Part shown: positions 50,977 to 61,181 of the stretch, piece by piece
Layout: each line of letters starts with the position of its first letter
How positions within the stretch are numbered: position 1 is the first letter of the stretch
Assembly: GCA_947450675.1 (NCBI GenBank)
Contig: CANFWI010000003.1
Span: 1-64,000, forward strand
Origin: Comamonadaceae bacterium
Lineage (GTDB): Bacteria > Pseudomonadota > Gammaproteobacteria > Burkholderiales > Burkholderiaceae_C
Length of the DNA stretch: 64,000 nucleotides
Reading direction: 5' to 3'
Position numbers and translations under genes: made by a program
Notes under the pieces: model-generated
The model's database searches: none
Seen by the model: the letters and a program-made list of their open reading frames with translations, nothing else
Told to the model about the DNA's origin: nothing

Positions 50977-51009
50977 GCTTCGATGAACTGCAGGAGTCTT
51001 GACGGCGGT

Positions 51010-52299
51010 TCAGGACAGCAAAGCCGAGAATGGAATGTAGCTGACCACATCACCCGGCGCGATGGTTTTGCCTGGCGGGTTGTCAACCAAGCCATCACCC
51101 CACACCGCCGAGGTGAGGACGCCTGAGCTTTGGTTGTCGAACAGCGCCAAACCGCCGCCAGCCAACTGCCGCACGCGCAAAAATTCACGGCGCTTGTCGG
51201 CCTTGGGCCAGCTGAATTGCGCCACCGCCGTCATAGCTTGCGGAGCCAAGGCTGTCACCCCCAAGAGCTTGAGCACAAAGGGGCGCACCAACAACATGAA
51301 GGTCACAAAGCTCGACACCGGGTTGCCGGGCAAACCAATGAAGTGCGCAAACGGGTCTGCACTTGAAGATTGAATGCGGCCATACGCAAACGGCTTACCC
51401 GGCTTGATGGCCAGCTGCCAGAGCTTGAGCTCGCCCAGCGTCTGCACGGCCGGTTTGATGTGGTCTTCTTCCCCCACCGAGACGCCACCACTGGTGAGAA
51501 TCAGGTCGTGTTGCAACGATGCTGCAGCGAGTGCCTGCACCGTCGCGTCAAGTCGATCGGGCACGATACCGAGGTCTGTCACCTCGCAGCCCAAACGCTT
51601 GAGCATGGCGCGCAAGAAAAACCGGTTCGAGTTGTAAATGGCACCCGGCGGCATGTCCGCTGGCGCAACGTCGCCTGGCATCACCAGCTCATCACCGGTC
51701 GAAAACAAGGCCACGCGAACGGGCCGGGTCACTTGCAATTGAGCAAAGCCGATGCTGGCCGCCAGCCCTAAAGCCGCTGGCGACAGCCGTTGGCCGCGAG
51801 CCAAGACCACCGCACCGCGCGCCACGTCTTCGCCTTGGCGCCTGATCCATTGACCGGCGCTGGGGACCGTCAACAAGCGCACGCTGGCGCTGTCGGTCAA
51901 GGCTTCGGTGTCTTCCTGCATGACCACCGCGTCCGCGCCCGGCGGGATCGGTGCACCGGTGAAAATTCGCGCAGCAGCCAAAGGCTCCAACGCATGGCCA
52001 TGACTGCCGGCTGGAATCCGCTGGGTCACTTGCAACACATCGGTGGTGGCCAGATCAGCGCTGCGCACGGCGTAACCGTCCATCGAGCTGTTGTCGTGAC
52101 CGGGCACGTCGAGGCTGGAGATCAAGTCTTCAGCCAGCACGCGGCCATCGGCATCAAAGGTCGACACGCGTTCAAGGTCGGCCAGCGACAAAGCCATGGC
52201 CAACAACTCAGACAACGCTTCATCCAGCGGGCGCAGGGGCTGTCGAACGGGCACAGGAGATGTCGCAGCAGATTTCAACGGTACGGCAGGATTGAGCAA
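51010..52299 (-). CDS. moeA: Molybdopterin molybdenumtransferase MoeA
   Basis: DNSSMDGYAVRSADL; IFTGAPIPPGADAVVMQED; LTSGGVSVGEEDH. Confidence 0.95.
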   Translation of the reverse strand: MLNPAVPLKSAATSPVPVRQPLRPLDEALSELLAMALSLADLERVSTFDADGRVLAEDLISSLDVPGHDNSSMDGYAVRSADLATTDVLQVTQRIPAGSHGHALEPLAAARIFTGAPIPPGADAVVMQEDTEALTDSASVRLLTVPSAGQWIRRQGEDVARGAVVLARGQRLSPAALGLAASIGFAQLQVTRPVRVALFSTGDELVMPGDVAPADMPPGAIYNSNRFFLRAMLKRLGCEVTDLGIVPDRLDATVQALAAASLQHDLILTSGGVSVGEEDHIKPAVQTLGELKLWQLAIKPGKPFAYGRIQSSSADPFAHFIGLPGNPVSSFVTFMLLVRPFVLKLLGVTALAPQAMTAVAQFSWPKADKRREFLRVRQLAGGGLALFDNQSSGVLTSAVWGDGLVDNPPGKTIAPGDVVSYIPFSALLS

Positions 52300-52311
52300 G
52301 CTCAGCCCCTT

Positions 52312-52860
52312 TCAAAATTGGTAATTGTCAGCGTCGTAGTCAAAGCGATGCCCATTTTGGACGAGGAACGAAGCCACACTGTCAGGGTCATTCAAATCCA
52401 GCACGGGCAGCAAGGTTGGCACGGGCAGACTGTGCGCAGCATCGGTGGCAATGGCCACGATGAAGGCGTCGTCGGGATAGCGCACTGGCAACGGTGCGTA
52501 ATCGGCCGTGGGTGCCCGCCAAACTTCAATCTTCAGCAAGTCACTGCTTTTGAAACCTTCGACCAACACCCAGTCAACACCGGTGTACAGCTCAGCAATC
52601 AGATGGTGCACGCTGAGCTCGGCTGGTTGCTCAAACTCACGCATGAGGGCTAAGCGTGTATTGGACGCAGCAACCACTTCAAAGGCGCCGGCTTCGCGGT
52701 GCCGCCAGGTGTCTTTGCCGGGCTTGTCGATATCAAATTTGTGGTGGGCGTGCTTGACGATGGAGACCCTAAGACCGCGCATTTTCAGCGCCGGAATCAC
52801 CTGTTCAACCAGCGTCGTTTTGCCTGAACCGGAGTAACCGGCGAAGCCGACAACTTTCAT
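52312..52860 (-). CDS. mobB: Molybdopterin-guanine dinucleotide biosynthesis protein MobB
   Basis: MKVVGFAGYSGSGKTTLVEQVIPAL...VLVEGFKSSDLLKIEVWR; upstream ORF extension is encoded by the repeat element. Confidence 0.93.
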   Translation of the reverse strand: MKVVGFAGYSGSGKTTLVEQVIPALKMRGLRVSIVKHAHHKFDIDKPGKDTWRHREAGAFEVVAASNTRLALMREFEQPAELSVHHLIAELYTGVDWVLVEGFKSSDLLKIEVWRAPTADYAPLPVRYPDDAFIVAIATDAAHSLPVPTLLPVLDLNDPDSVASFLVQNGHRFDYDADNYQF

Positions 52861-52870
52861 GCGCAAAACT

Positions 52871-52949
52871 CCGTCACTGCGAGCGTAGCGCGGCCATCCA
52901 TCACCGCGTACCGCCGAGATGGATGGCCGCGCTACGCTCGCCATGACGG
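52871..52949. repeat. REP/MITE-like inverted repeat (two 32-nt arms, 30/32 complementary)
   Basis: ccgtcactgcgagcgtagcgcggccatccatc / gatggatggccgcgctacgctcgccatgacgg, 15-nt loop. Confidence 0.9.
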
Positions 52950-53030
52950 GAGCGGTTAACTTCGCCATGACGGATGAGTTTTGCCGTTGCAGGCTGGATA
53001 AAAAGCCATTGGTTCATGAAAAAACTCGGG

Positions 53031-54485
53031 TTAATGCGCATGCTCAGCCACATAAGCCTTGATCAAGGCCACCTCTGGCGGCATGATTTTGACGCGCTTG
53101 GGCAGGGCTTCGATGCCGTCAAAACCGGGCGGACGCTCAGGCGGGCGACCGAGAGCTTCTTCAATCGTCGCGGCAAACTTGATCGGCAAAGCGGTCTCCA
53201 ACACCAGCATCGGGACGCCGGGCGTGAGGTGCTCTCGCGCGACTTTGACGCCGTCGGCGGTGTGTGTGTCGACCACCACGCCAAAGCGCTGATAGGTCTC
53301 GCGAATCGTCTGCAGGCGGTCGGCGTGCGTGCTCTTGCCGCTGACAAAACCGTAGCGCGTTGCCGCTTGCTGAAAAGCCGGGTGGGCGCTCAAATCGAAA
53401 AAGCCTTGGTCGCTGAGTTGGCGACCAAACAAGTCTTGCGTCTGCGCGGCATCACGACCCAGCAAATCAAAGACAAAACGTTCGAAGTTCGAGGCTTTGG
53501 AAATATCCATCGACGGGCTGGAGGTTTCGTGCGTGTCCGCACCTACGCGCACGCGGTAGACACCGGTGCGAAAAAACTCGTCCAGCACATCGTTCTCGTT
53601 GGTTGCTACCACCAGTTGGTGCACCGGCAAACCCATCATGCGGGCCACATGACCAGCACACACATTGCCGAAGTTGCCCGAGGGCACGGTGAAGCTGGCT
53701 TTGCCGCCAGTCGCTGATTCGGGCAGTTGGAAGTAGCCGGCAAAGTAGTAAACCACCTGCGCCATCAGCCGCGCCCAATTGATTGAGTTGACGGTGCCGA
53801 TTTTGTATTGGCGCTTGAACGCCAAGTCGTTAGAGACCGCCTTGACGATGTCTTGGCAGTCATCGAAGACGCCATCGATCGCGATGTTATGGATGTTCTC
53901 GTCGAGCAAGCTGAACATTTGCGCTTGCTGAAACGGACTCATACGGCCGTTCGGAGATGTCATAAAAACACGAACACCTTTTTTGCCGCGCATGGCGTAT
54001 TCAGCCGCGCTGCCGGTGTCACCACTGGTCGCGCCCAAAATATTGAGTTCTTCGTTGCGTCGGGCCAGCTCGTACTCAAACAGGTTGCCGAGCAGCTGCA
54101 TGGCCATGTCTTTGAAAGCCAGCGTCGGGCCGTTCGACAAAGCTTCGAGATAAAAACCAGCTTGAGCCGCATCCGTCGCCGCGTCTTGCAGTTTCTTCAG
54201 CGGCACAATTTCGGGGCTGCCAAACACTGCGGCGGTGTAGGTTTTGCGGCACAGCGCCCGCAGATCATCGGCGGGAATATCGTCGATGTAGAGCGAGAGA
54301 ATTTCAAAAGCCAAGTCAGCGTAACCCTGCTTCAGGTAGACCTCGCGCCAGGTCGCCAGCGTGGCAGCGTCAACCACCGGGTAGTGCTCAGGCAAGTACA
54401 AGCCACCGTCAGGCGCCAAGCCTTCCAGCAAAATTTCGCAAAATTGTTTGCGGTCGGTATGACCGCGCGTGGAGAGGTAGCGCAT
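53031..54485 (-). CDS. thrC: Threonine synthase
   Basis: MRYLSTRGHTDRKQFCEILLEGLAPDGGLYLPE; ALSNGPTLAFKDMAMQ. Confidence 0.96.
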   Translation of the reverse strand: MRYLSTRGHTDRKQFCEILLEGLAPDGGLYLPEHYPVVDAATLATWREVYLKQGYADLAFEILSLYIDDIPADDLRALCRKTYTAAVFGSPEIVPLKKLQDAATDAAQAGFYLEALSNGPTLAFKDMAMQLLGNLFEYELARRNEELNILGATSGDTGSAAEYAMRGKKGVRVFMTSPNGRMSPFQQAQMFSLLDENIHNIAIDGVFDDCQDIVKAVSNDLAFKRQYKIGTVNSINWARLMAQVVYYFAGYFQLPESATGGKASFTVPSGNFGNVCAGHVARMMGLPVHQLVVATNENDVLDEFFRTGVYRVRVGADTHETSSPSMDISKASNFERFVFDLLGRDAAQTQDLFGRQLSDQGFFDLSAHPAFQQAATRYGFVSGKSTHADRLQTIRETYQRFGVVVDTHTADGVKVAREHLTPGVPMLVLETALPIKFAATIEEALGRPPERPPGFDGIEALPKRVKIMPPEVALIKAYVAEHAH

Positions 54486-55822
54486 CAGGCCAGCTCCTCC
54501 TTGCGGATGCGGGTGATCGGCGCCAGCACCGTCGGCAAACTCTGCATCTGTGCCATGGCCGCGTTCATTTTGGCTTCGACACAGTCGTGCGTGAGGATGA
54601 TCAAATCGGTCTGCGTTGAACCTGCACCGCCCACGTCGTCGGCTTCGCGCTGCAGCATGGCGTCAATGCTGATGCCCGCCTCGGCCAGCAAGCCCGTCAC
54701 GCGGGCCAACACGCCAGCTTGGTCCGCCACCTTCAGGCGCAGGTAATAGCTGGTCACGACTTCGCTCATCGGCAGAATCGGCGCGTCGCTCATGGCGTCT
54801 GGCTGGAAGGCCAGATATGGCACGCGCTGGGCGGCTTCGGCGCCATGCAAACGCGTGATGTCCACCAAGTCAGCGATCACCGCACTGGCCGTCGGCTCAC
54901 TGCCGGCGCCCTTGCCGTAATACAGCGTGGTACCCAGGGCGTCGGCTTGCACCATGACGGCATTCATCGCGCCCTCGACATTGGCAATCAAACGCTTGGC
55001 CGGCACCAAGCTCGGGTGCACACGCAACTCAACGCCATTGGCCACACGTTTGGTGATGCCTAACAGCTTGATGCGGTAGCCGAGCTGTTCGGCGTATTGG
55101 ATGTCTTGTGCGTTGAGCTGGGTGATGCCCTCGACATAGGCTTTGTCAAACTGCACCGGAATGCCGAAAGCGATGGCCGACATGATGGTGACCTTGTGGC
55201 CGGCGTCCACGCCTTCGATGTCAAAGGTCGGGTCGGCTTCGGCGTAGCCGAGTCGCTGCGCATCCTTGAGGGCGACGTCAAAGTCCAAGCCTTTGTCGCG
55301 CATTTCGCTCAAGATGAAATTCGTTGTGCCGTTGATGATGCCGGCGATCCATTCGATGCGATTGGCCGTCAAGCCTTCGCGCAGCGCCTTGATGATCGGG
55401 ATACCGCCAGCGACAGCCGCTTCAAACGCCACCATCACGCCCTTGCGGTGCGCGGCAGCAAAAATCTCCGTGCCATGCACAGCAATCAGCGCCTTGTTGG
55501 CCGTCACCACGTGCTTGCCGGCCACAATCGCTTCCAGCACCAGTTGGCGCGCAATGCCGTAGCCACCGATCAACTCAATAACGATGTCGATTTCAGGGTT
55601 GGCGATGACCGCCCGCGCGTCATTCACCACTTGCACGTTGGGACCGACCACCGCTTGCGCGCGCGCCGTGTCGAGGTCTGCCACCATGGCGATTTCTATA
55701 CTGCGGCCTGCACGCCGCAAAATTTCTTCTTGATTGCGCTGCAACACGTTGAAGACACCACTGCCGACGGTTCCAATGCCCAGAAGGCCCACTTTGATAG
55801 GCGCCAGATTGCTTGATTTCAT
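54485..55822 (-). CDS. Homoserine dehydrogenase
   Basis: KVGLLGIGTVGSGVFNVL; ANKALIAVHG; C-terminal ACT domain. Confidence 0.96.
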   Translation of the reverse strand: MKSSNLAPIKVGLLGIGTVGSGVFNVLQRNQEEILRRAGRSIEIAMVADLDTARAQAVVGPNVQVVNDARAVIANPEIDIVIELIGGYGIARQLVLEAIVAGKHVVTANKALIAVHGTEIFAAAHRKGVMVAFEAAVAGGIPIIKALREGLTANRIEWIAGIINGTTNFILSEMRDKGLDFDVALKDAQRLGYAEADPTFDIEGVDAGHKVTIMSAIAFGIPVQFDKAYVEGITQLNAQDIQYAEQLGYRIKLLGITKRVANGVELRVHPSLVPAKRLIANVEGAMNAVMVQADALGTTLYYGKGAGSEPTASAVIADLVDITRLHGAEAAQRVPYLAFQPDAMSDAPILPMSEVVTSYYLRLKVADQAGVLARVTGLLAEAGISIDAMLQREADDVGGAGSTQTDLIILTHDCVEAKMNAAMAQMQSLPTVLAPITRIRKEELA

Positions 55823-55848
55823 GCTTGATTCAGTAAAGTAAAAGAGAT

Positions 55849-57129
55849 TTAGGCCGCAGCTTTGACAGCCTTCAAAGCCGGCACCGAAAGACTGCGATTC
55901 CGGTAGCCTTCCAAGAATTTAGCGACGCGGCCAATGGCTTCGCGCAGGTCAGCTTCGTGTGGCAAAAAGACGATGCGGAAATGGTCTGGCGATGGCCAAT
56001 TGAAGCCGGTTCCTTGCACCAGCAAGACCTTGGTTTCTTGCAGCATTTCAAAAATAAATTCTTGGTCATTGGCGATCGGGTACATGGCCGGGTCCAGCCG
56101 TGGAAACATGTACAACGCAGCGCTCGGCTTGACGCATGTGACACCCGGAATGGCCGTGATCAACTCATGCGCAATGTCGCGCTGGCGGCGCAAGCGGCCG
56201 CCCTCGCCCACCAAGTCGTTGATGCTTTGGTAACCCCCCAGCGCGGTTTGAATCGCCCACTGGCCCGGCACGTTGGCACACAGCCGCATGCTCGACAGCA
56301 TGTTCAGGCCTTCGATGTAGTCGCGAGCGCGCTTCTTGTCGCCCGACACCACCAACCAGCCCGCGCGGTAACCGCAGGACCGATAACTTTTAGACAGTGA
56401 GTTGAAGGTCAGCGTGAGGATGTCGTCCGACAGGCTGGCAATGGCGGTGTGCGTGCGGCCGTCGTACAGCACTTTGTCATAAACCTCGTCGGCAAAGATC
56501 ACCAAATCGTGCTGACGCGCCAGCGTGATGATCTCGCGCAGCAGTTCATCAGAGTACAGCGCACCGGTCGGGTTGTTCGGGTTGATCACCACGATGCCCT
56601 TGGTATTCGGCGTGATCTTGCGTTTGATGTCGGCCAGATCAGGCATCCAACCGTTGGCCTCGTCGCACAGGTAGTGCACCGGCGTGCCACCCGACAAGCT
56701 CACCGCCGCCGTCCACAGCGGATAGTCGGGGGCCGGCAAGAGCAACTCGTCACCGTCGTTGAGCAGCGCATTGGTGGCCATGACGATCAACTCACTGGCG
56801 CCATTGCCGAGGTAAATATCGTCCAGCGTGACGCCCTTGATGCCCTGCTTCTGCGACTCATGCATGACGGCCTTGCGGGCGCCAAAAATGCCTTTGGAAT
56901 CAGAGTACGCGGCCGAGTTGGGCAGGTTGCGGATCATGTCCTGCTGAATTTCTTCAGGGGCGTCAAAGCCAAACACGGCCAGATTGCCGATATTGAGCTT
57001 GATGATCTTTTGGCCTTCTTCTTCCATTTGCCGCGCCGCCTCCATCACCGGGCCACGAATGTCATAGCAGACGTTCGCCAGCTTGGCTGATTTGGTGATG
57101 GGTTTGGCTTGCTTGGATTGGCTTTGCAT
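55849..57129 (-). CDS. Pyridoxal phosphate aminotransferase (AlaA/AlaC-like)
   Basis: NPNNPTGALYSDELL; LTFNSLSKSYRSCGYRAGW. Confidence 0.92.
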   Translation of the reverse strand: MQSQSKQAKPITKSAKLANVCYDIRGPVMEAARQMEEEGQKIIKLNIGNLAVFGFDAPEEIQQDMIRNLPNSAAYSDSKGIFGARKAVMHESQKQGIKGVTLDDIYLGNGASELIVMATNALLNDGDELLLPAPDYPLWTAAVSLSGGTPVHYLCDEANGWMPDLADIKRKITPNTKGIVVINPNNPTGALYSDELLREIITLARQHDLVIFADEVYDKVLYDGRTHTAIASLSDDILTLTFNSLSKSYRSCGYRAGWLVVSGDKKRARDYIEGLNMLSSMRLCANVPGQWAIQTALGGYQSINDLVGEGGRLRRQRDIAHELITAIPGVTCVKPSAALYMFPRLDPAMYPIANDQEFIFEMLQETKVLLVQGTGFNWPSPDHFRIVFLPHEADLREAIGRVAKFLEGYRNRSLSVPALKAVKAAA

Positions 57130-57324
57130 GAAAAATTCTTTCGCTCAAGTCTTGACCTGAGCCTTGTTGGCGGCAATACAAACGTCTGCAACCAACCGAA
57201 TCAAGCCGAATCCATAATTTGACCACATAAAATAACTATTCAAGCGCGGACAAATCGTCAGCATCGCATGCGGAGGATGATCATCGCCACCGCGCAACCC
57301 GCCCTACCAATCTAGAGAAACCCC

Positions 57325-57714
57325 ATGAAACTCCAGCCTGACCGCCTTGACGTCCAGTCCATCCTTGGCTACGGGCCTGGCTGGATCGGTCTGGCCAGAA
57401 ACGGCGTGGCCGAAAAAATTGAGCGCAGCGTCATCATCGGTTCACGCGGTGAGTTGATGGACTGGAATTGCGCCCGATTTGAAGACCTCAGTGCGGCGCA
57501 TTTCGACCAGATGGCAGAGTACCGACCGGAACTGATTCTTTTTGGCAGCGGGACGCGCTTACGCTTTCCAGCACCTGCTTTTTTGCGCAATTTGATGACC
57601 CAGCGCATCGGCATAGAAACCATGGACACCTTGGCCGCTTGCCGAACTTACAACATCTTGGCCGGCGAGGGGCGACATGTCTTGGCAGCGATGCTGATTG
57701 AGCCCGTCAACTGA
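57325..57714 (+). CDS. Mth938/DUF498-domain protein
   Basis: ELILFGSGTRLRFPAPAFLRNLMTQRIGIETMDTLAACRTYNILAGEGR. Confidence 0.88.
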   Translation: MKLQPDRLDVQSILGYGPGWIGLARNGVAEKIERSVIIGSRGELMDWNCARFEDLSAAHFDQMAEYRPELILFGSGTRLRFPAPAFLRNLMTQRIGIETMDTLAACRTYNILAGEGRHVLAAMLIEPVN

Positions 57715-57843
57715 CGAGCAGACGGGCAAACACTCTTTCAGAGTAAAATATTGGGTTGCATTAGGCGCAACACTGAGCTTGACAGCCTCTTTTGCAGCTG
57801 AAGGCCAACGGCCAATCACAACTTTTGTCAGGGTCTACGCAGT

Positions 57844-58338
57844 ATGGCAGTCGTCGTTAATAAACTTCTCCCCGAATTTGATGCAGTCGCCACGGGCGGC
57901 CTCAAAGTCTCCAACCAAACCCATTTGGGTAAAGTTGTTGTTCTGTATTTTTACCCCAAGGACAATACCCCGGGCTGCACCACGGAAGCCATGCAGTTTC
58001 GTGACAAGTACAAAGACTTCGTGAAAGCCGGCGCCACGGTTTTCGGTGTGTCCCGCGACAACATGAAGTCTCACGACGAGTTCAAGTCCAAGCTTGAGCT
58101 GCCTTTTGAGCTGATCGCTGACACAGAAGAAAAAATGTGCCACATGTTTGGCGTCGTCAAAAACAAAATCATGTACGGCAAAAAGGTCAAAGGCATTGAG
58201 CGCAGCACTTTTTTGGTTGGCCCTGACGGCCAGCTCAAGGCAGAGTGGCGCGGCCTCAAGGTGCCGGGTCATGTGGAGGACGTCTTGAAAGCCGTCAAAG
58301 AACTGAACAAAGCTGAGAAAGCTGAAAAAGCCGCTTAA
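57844..58338 (+). CDS. bcp: Peroxiredoxin (BCP family)
   Basis: VVLYFYPKDNTPGCTTEAMQFRD. Confidence 0.93.
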   Translation: MAVVVNKLLPEFDAVATGGLKVSNQTHLGKVVVLYFYPKDNTPGCTTEAMQFRDKYKDFVKAGATVFGVSRDNMKSHDEFKSKLELPFELIADTEEKMCHMFGVVKNKIMYGKKVKGIERSTFLVGPDGQLKAEWRGLKVPGHVEDVLKAVKELNKAEKAEKAA

Positions 58339-58425
58339 TTCGAGCGCACTTCAGGCGCAGGAAACTGTCATTGACGTCGTGCATAATGATTTCATGTTGT
58401 TGACACGCCAACTGCCCTTCACACC

Positions 58426-58456
58426 AAAGCCGCCCCGGTAACGAGGCGGCTTTTTT
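58426..58456 (+). terminator. Rho-independent terminator between bcp and phoH
   Basis: aaagccgcc...ggcggctttttt. Confidence 0.8.
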
Positions 58457-58482
58457 GTTTCCGGAATTCTTAACTTCACTCT

Positions 58483-60168
58483 GTGAGTCACAAGCCCATG
58501 CCCTTGCCACCCGCCCCGACCAAACGTGCCGCCCTGCTTTCAGCCGATGCTTTGAACGCGCCTGCGCGTCCTTCAGCTCGGGCTGGCCGAAAATCAGGGC
58601 CCGCAGAAGCACCCGCTAACCCGCGCCCGCTGGCCGTTGAAAAACAAGAGGTGATCAAAGCCGAGCGTGCCACCGCGCCGCAGGAGAAATCTCGACCCAG
58701 TCCGGTCAAGTCACTGTCGACCCACGCCAAAAAGGAAGCCCCTGCAGTTGCCGCCAAGCCGCGCAAGTCAAAGCCCAGCGGTCCGACAAAACTCTTTGTG
58801 CTCGACACCAATGTGCTGATGCACGACCCGATGTGCCTGTTTCGCTTCGAAGAGCACGACATCTTTTTGCCGATGATTGTTCTGGAAGAGCTAGACGGCC
58901 ACAAAAAAGGCATGAGCGAAGTGGCGCGCAATGCGCGTCAGACCAGCCGCACGCTGGATGCGCTGGCGGGCGCACAGGGCGCAGACATTGCCAAGGGCTT
59001 GAGCTTGGACACCACCGGCCACACAGAAGCGCGTGGCAGCTTGCTGTTCCAGACCCGGCCGCTTGACTACACCTTGCCCATGAGCCTGCCCCAAGGCAAA
59101 GCTGACAACCAGATTCTGGGGGTGGTCGAAGCGCTGCGCAAAGAACAAGCGCCGCGTGAGGTGGTACTGGTGTCGAAAGACATCAACATGCGCGTCAAGG
59201 CACGCGCCTTGGGCCTGCTGACGGACGATTACCAGAACGACAAGACGCTGGAAGACGGTGATCTGCTGTACCCCGGCTCACTGCTGTTGCCGAATGATTT
59301 CTGGACGCACCAGAGCAAGACGCTTGAAAGCTGGCAGCAAGGCAGCCACACCTTCTACCGCATCACCGGCCCGATCGTGCCCAGCCTGATGATCAACCAG
59401 TTTGTCTACTTCGAGGCCCCTGGCGAGCCGCCACTGTATGCGCGCGTGACCGAGATTCGCGCCAAAACGGCGGTGCTGAAGACACTGAAAGATTTCAACC
59501 ATCTGAAAAACGCAGTCTGGGGCGTGACCGCCCGCAACCGAGAGCAAAACTTCGCACTGAATTTGCTGACCGACCCTGAAGTCGATTTCGTCACGCTGGC
59601 CGGTAACGCTGGCACCGGCAAGACTCTGATGGCGCTGGCCAGCGGTTTGATGCAAGTACTTGACGACAGGCGCTACACCGAAATCATCATGACGCGGGCC
59701 ACCGTGTCGGTCGGTGAAGACATCGGTTTTCTGCCGGGTACGGAAGAAGAAAAGATGGGCCCGTGGATGGGTGCGCTGGACGACAACTTGGAGGTTCTTG
59801 GCAAGACAGAAAGTGGCTCTGGCGAATGGGGACGCGCAGCGACCAATGAATTGATCCGCTCGCGCATCAAGGTCAAAAGCATGAACTTCATGCGCGGCCG
59901 CACCTTCCTTAACAAGTACGTGATCATTGACGAAGCGCAGAACTTGACGCCCAAGCAAATGAAGACGCTCATCACGCGGGCCGGGCCGGGCACCAAGATC
60001 ATCTGCATGGGCAATTTGGCCCAGATTGACACGCCTTACTTGACTGAAGGTTCTTCAGGTCTGACGTACGCGGTGGATCGCTTCAAGGGATGGCCGCACG
60101 GTGGTCACATCACCTTGGCACGTGGCGAGCGTTCGCGTTTAGCGGACTTTGCCAGCGAAGTTCTCTAA
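58483..60168 (+). CDS. PIN-domain/PhoH-family ATPase
   Basis: LFVLDTNVLMHDP (PIN); LAGNAGTGKTLMALA; IIDEAQNLTPKQMKTLITRAGPGTKIICMGN. Confidence 0.93.
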   Translation: MSHKPMPLPPAPTKRAALLSADALNAPARPSARAGRKSGPAEAPANPRPLAVEKQEVIKAERATAPQEKSRPSPVKSLSTHAKKEAPAVAAKPRKSKPSGPTKLFVLDTNVLMHDPMCLFRFEEHDIFLPMIVLEELDGHKKGMSEVARNARQTSRTLDALAGAQGADIAKGLSLDTTGHTEARGSLLFQTRPLDYTLPMSLPQGKADNQILGVVEALRKEQAPREVVLVSKDINMRVKARALGLLTDDYQNDKTLEDGDLLYPGSLLLPNDFWTHQSKTLESWQQGSHTFYRITGPIVPSLMINQFVYFEAPGEPPLYARVTEIRAKTAVLKTLKDFNHLKNAVWGVTARNREQNFALNLLTDPEVDFVTLAGNAGTGKTLMALASGLMQVLDDRRYTEIIMTRATVSVGEDIGFLPGTEEEKMGPWMGALDDNLEVLGKTESGSGEWGRAATNELIRSRIKVKSMNFMRGRTFLNKYVIIDEAQNLTPKQMKTLITRAGPGTKIICMGNLAQIDTPYLTEGSSGLTYAVDRFKGWPHGGHITLARGERSRLADFASEVL

Positions 60169-60182
60169 AGCATCTGGCTCAG

Positions 60183-60222
60183 AAAAAACCCGCCGTTGCC
60201 TTGCAGCACGCCGGGTTTTTTT
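60183..60222 (+). terminator. Rho-independent terminator after phoH
   Basis: aaaaaacccg...cgggttttttt. Confidence 0.8.
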
Positions 60223-60260
60223 ATGCTCTGAACAGCGCCCATCGAGGACGCATCGAGCGC

Positions 60261-60824
60261 TCAGCGCTTGAGTCCAAAGGCGGTCAGCATTTGCTCACTT
60301 TGCTGCTGCATCTGCTCCTGCATTTGTGTGAACAGTGATTTAGATTGTTCAACGTAGGTTCCCATCATGCCCTGCATCATGGGCGACTGGGCTTTCATGA
60401 GTTGAGCCCAAGTCTCAGGTGACATGCCCTTGGATTGCTCGCTCATCTTGACTTGCAAGTCCATGAAGGATTCCACATTTTTCTCAAGATAAGCCCCCAT
60501 AAAACCTTGCATGGCATTGCCGTAAAAACGGATGATGTTGCCCAGCACCGCTTCCGTGAACATCGGCGCGCCACCGGTTTCTTCTTCAAGGATGATTTGC
60601 AGCAAGATGCTCCGTGTCAGGTCGTCATTGCTCTTGGCGTCTCGCACGACAAACACGGCACCACTCATCACCAGTTGGCGAATATCGCTCAGCGTGATGT
60701 AAGTCGAGGTGGTGGTGTCATAAAGTCGCCGGTTCGGGTACTTTTTAATCACGCGAATGGGCACGGCCTTGGCATCAGGACTTTTCTTGGGTTCAGCGCC
60801 GGACGCATCGGTGCTATTTTTCAT
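60261..60824 (-). CDS. phaR: Polyhydroxyalkanoate synthesis repressor PhaR
   Basis: RVIKKYPNRRLYDTTTSTYITLSDIRQLV. Confidence 0.93.
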   Translation of the reverse strand: MKNSTDASGAEPKKSPDAKAVPIRVIKKYPNRRLYDTTTSTYITLSDIRQLVMSGAVFVVRDAKSNDDLTRSILLQIILEEETGGAPMFTEAVLGNIIRFYGNAMQGFMGAYLEKNVESFMDLQVKMSEQSKGMSPETWAQLMKAQSPMMQGMMGTYVEQSKSLFTQMQEQMQQQSEQMLTAFGLKR

Positions 60825-61181
60825 TTTTTGCAAAGCTCTGATTCCTTCGAAGACAAGACCGATTGTGCGCGACCTCCGCGGCAACAAGCCATGGATGCAT
60901 TTTAGAAAGCTTGGGGTAGCCCGCAGCCCTTGGTTTACCCTTGAGCCTGGCGGAAGACAACATCGCTGGCTGACAAGCGGTTCAGCGCCAGATCGCCGTC
61001 GAGACTCGCTGAAATACATGCTCATCTATCGGCTCACACCGCACGTTTTGATTCGAACCATACCTTATTTCTTTGAAACTATCAGCTGTGCACCTCTTAA
61101 ATTCCTAATGCCTCATAATTCGACACCCGATCAATCATTAGGCTTCACCGTCGATCACGACAACGCCACCAATGGAGCCCC

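Noticed and set aside
52861-52968. N-terminal extension of mobB (MAKLTAPVMASVARPS...)
   Set aside because: Encoded by the palindromic repeat; the GSGKT-proximal ATG at 52860 is the natural start.
58339-58482. Possible small RNA between bcp and phoH ending at the 58426 terminator
   Set aside because: No convincingly spaced -35/-10 pair found; the terminator is adequately explained by bcp.
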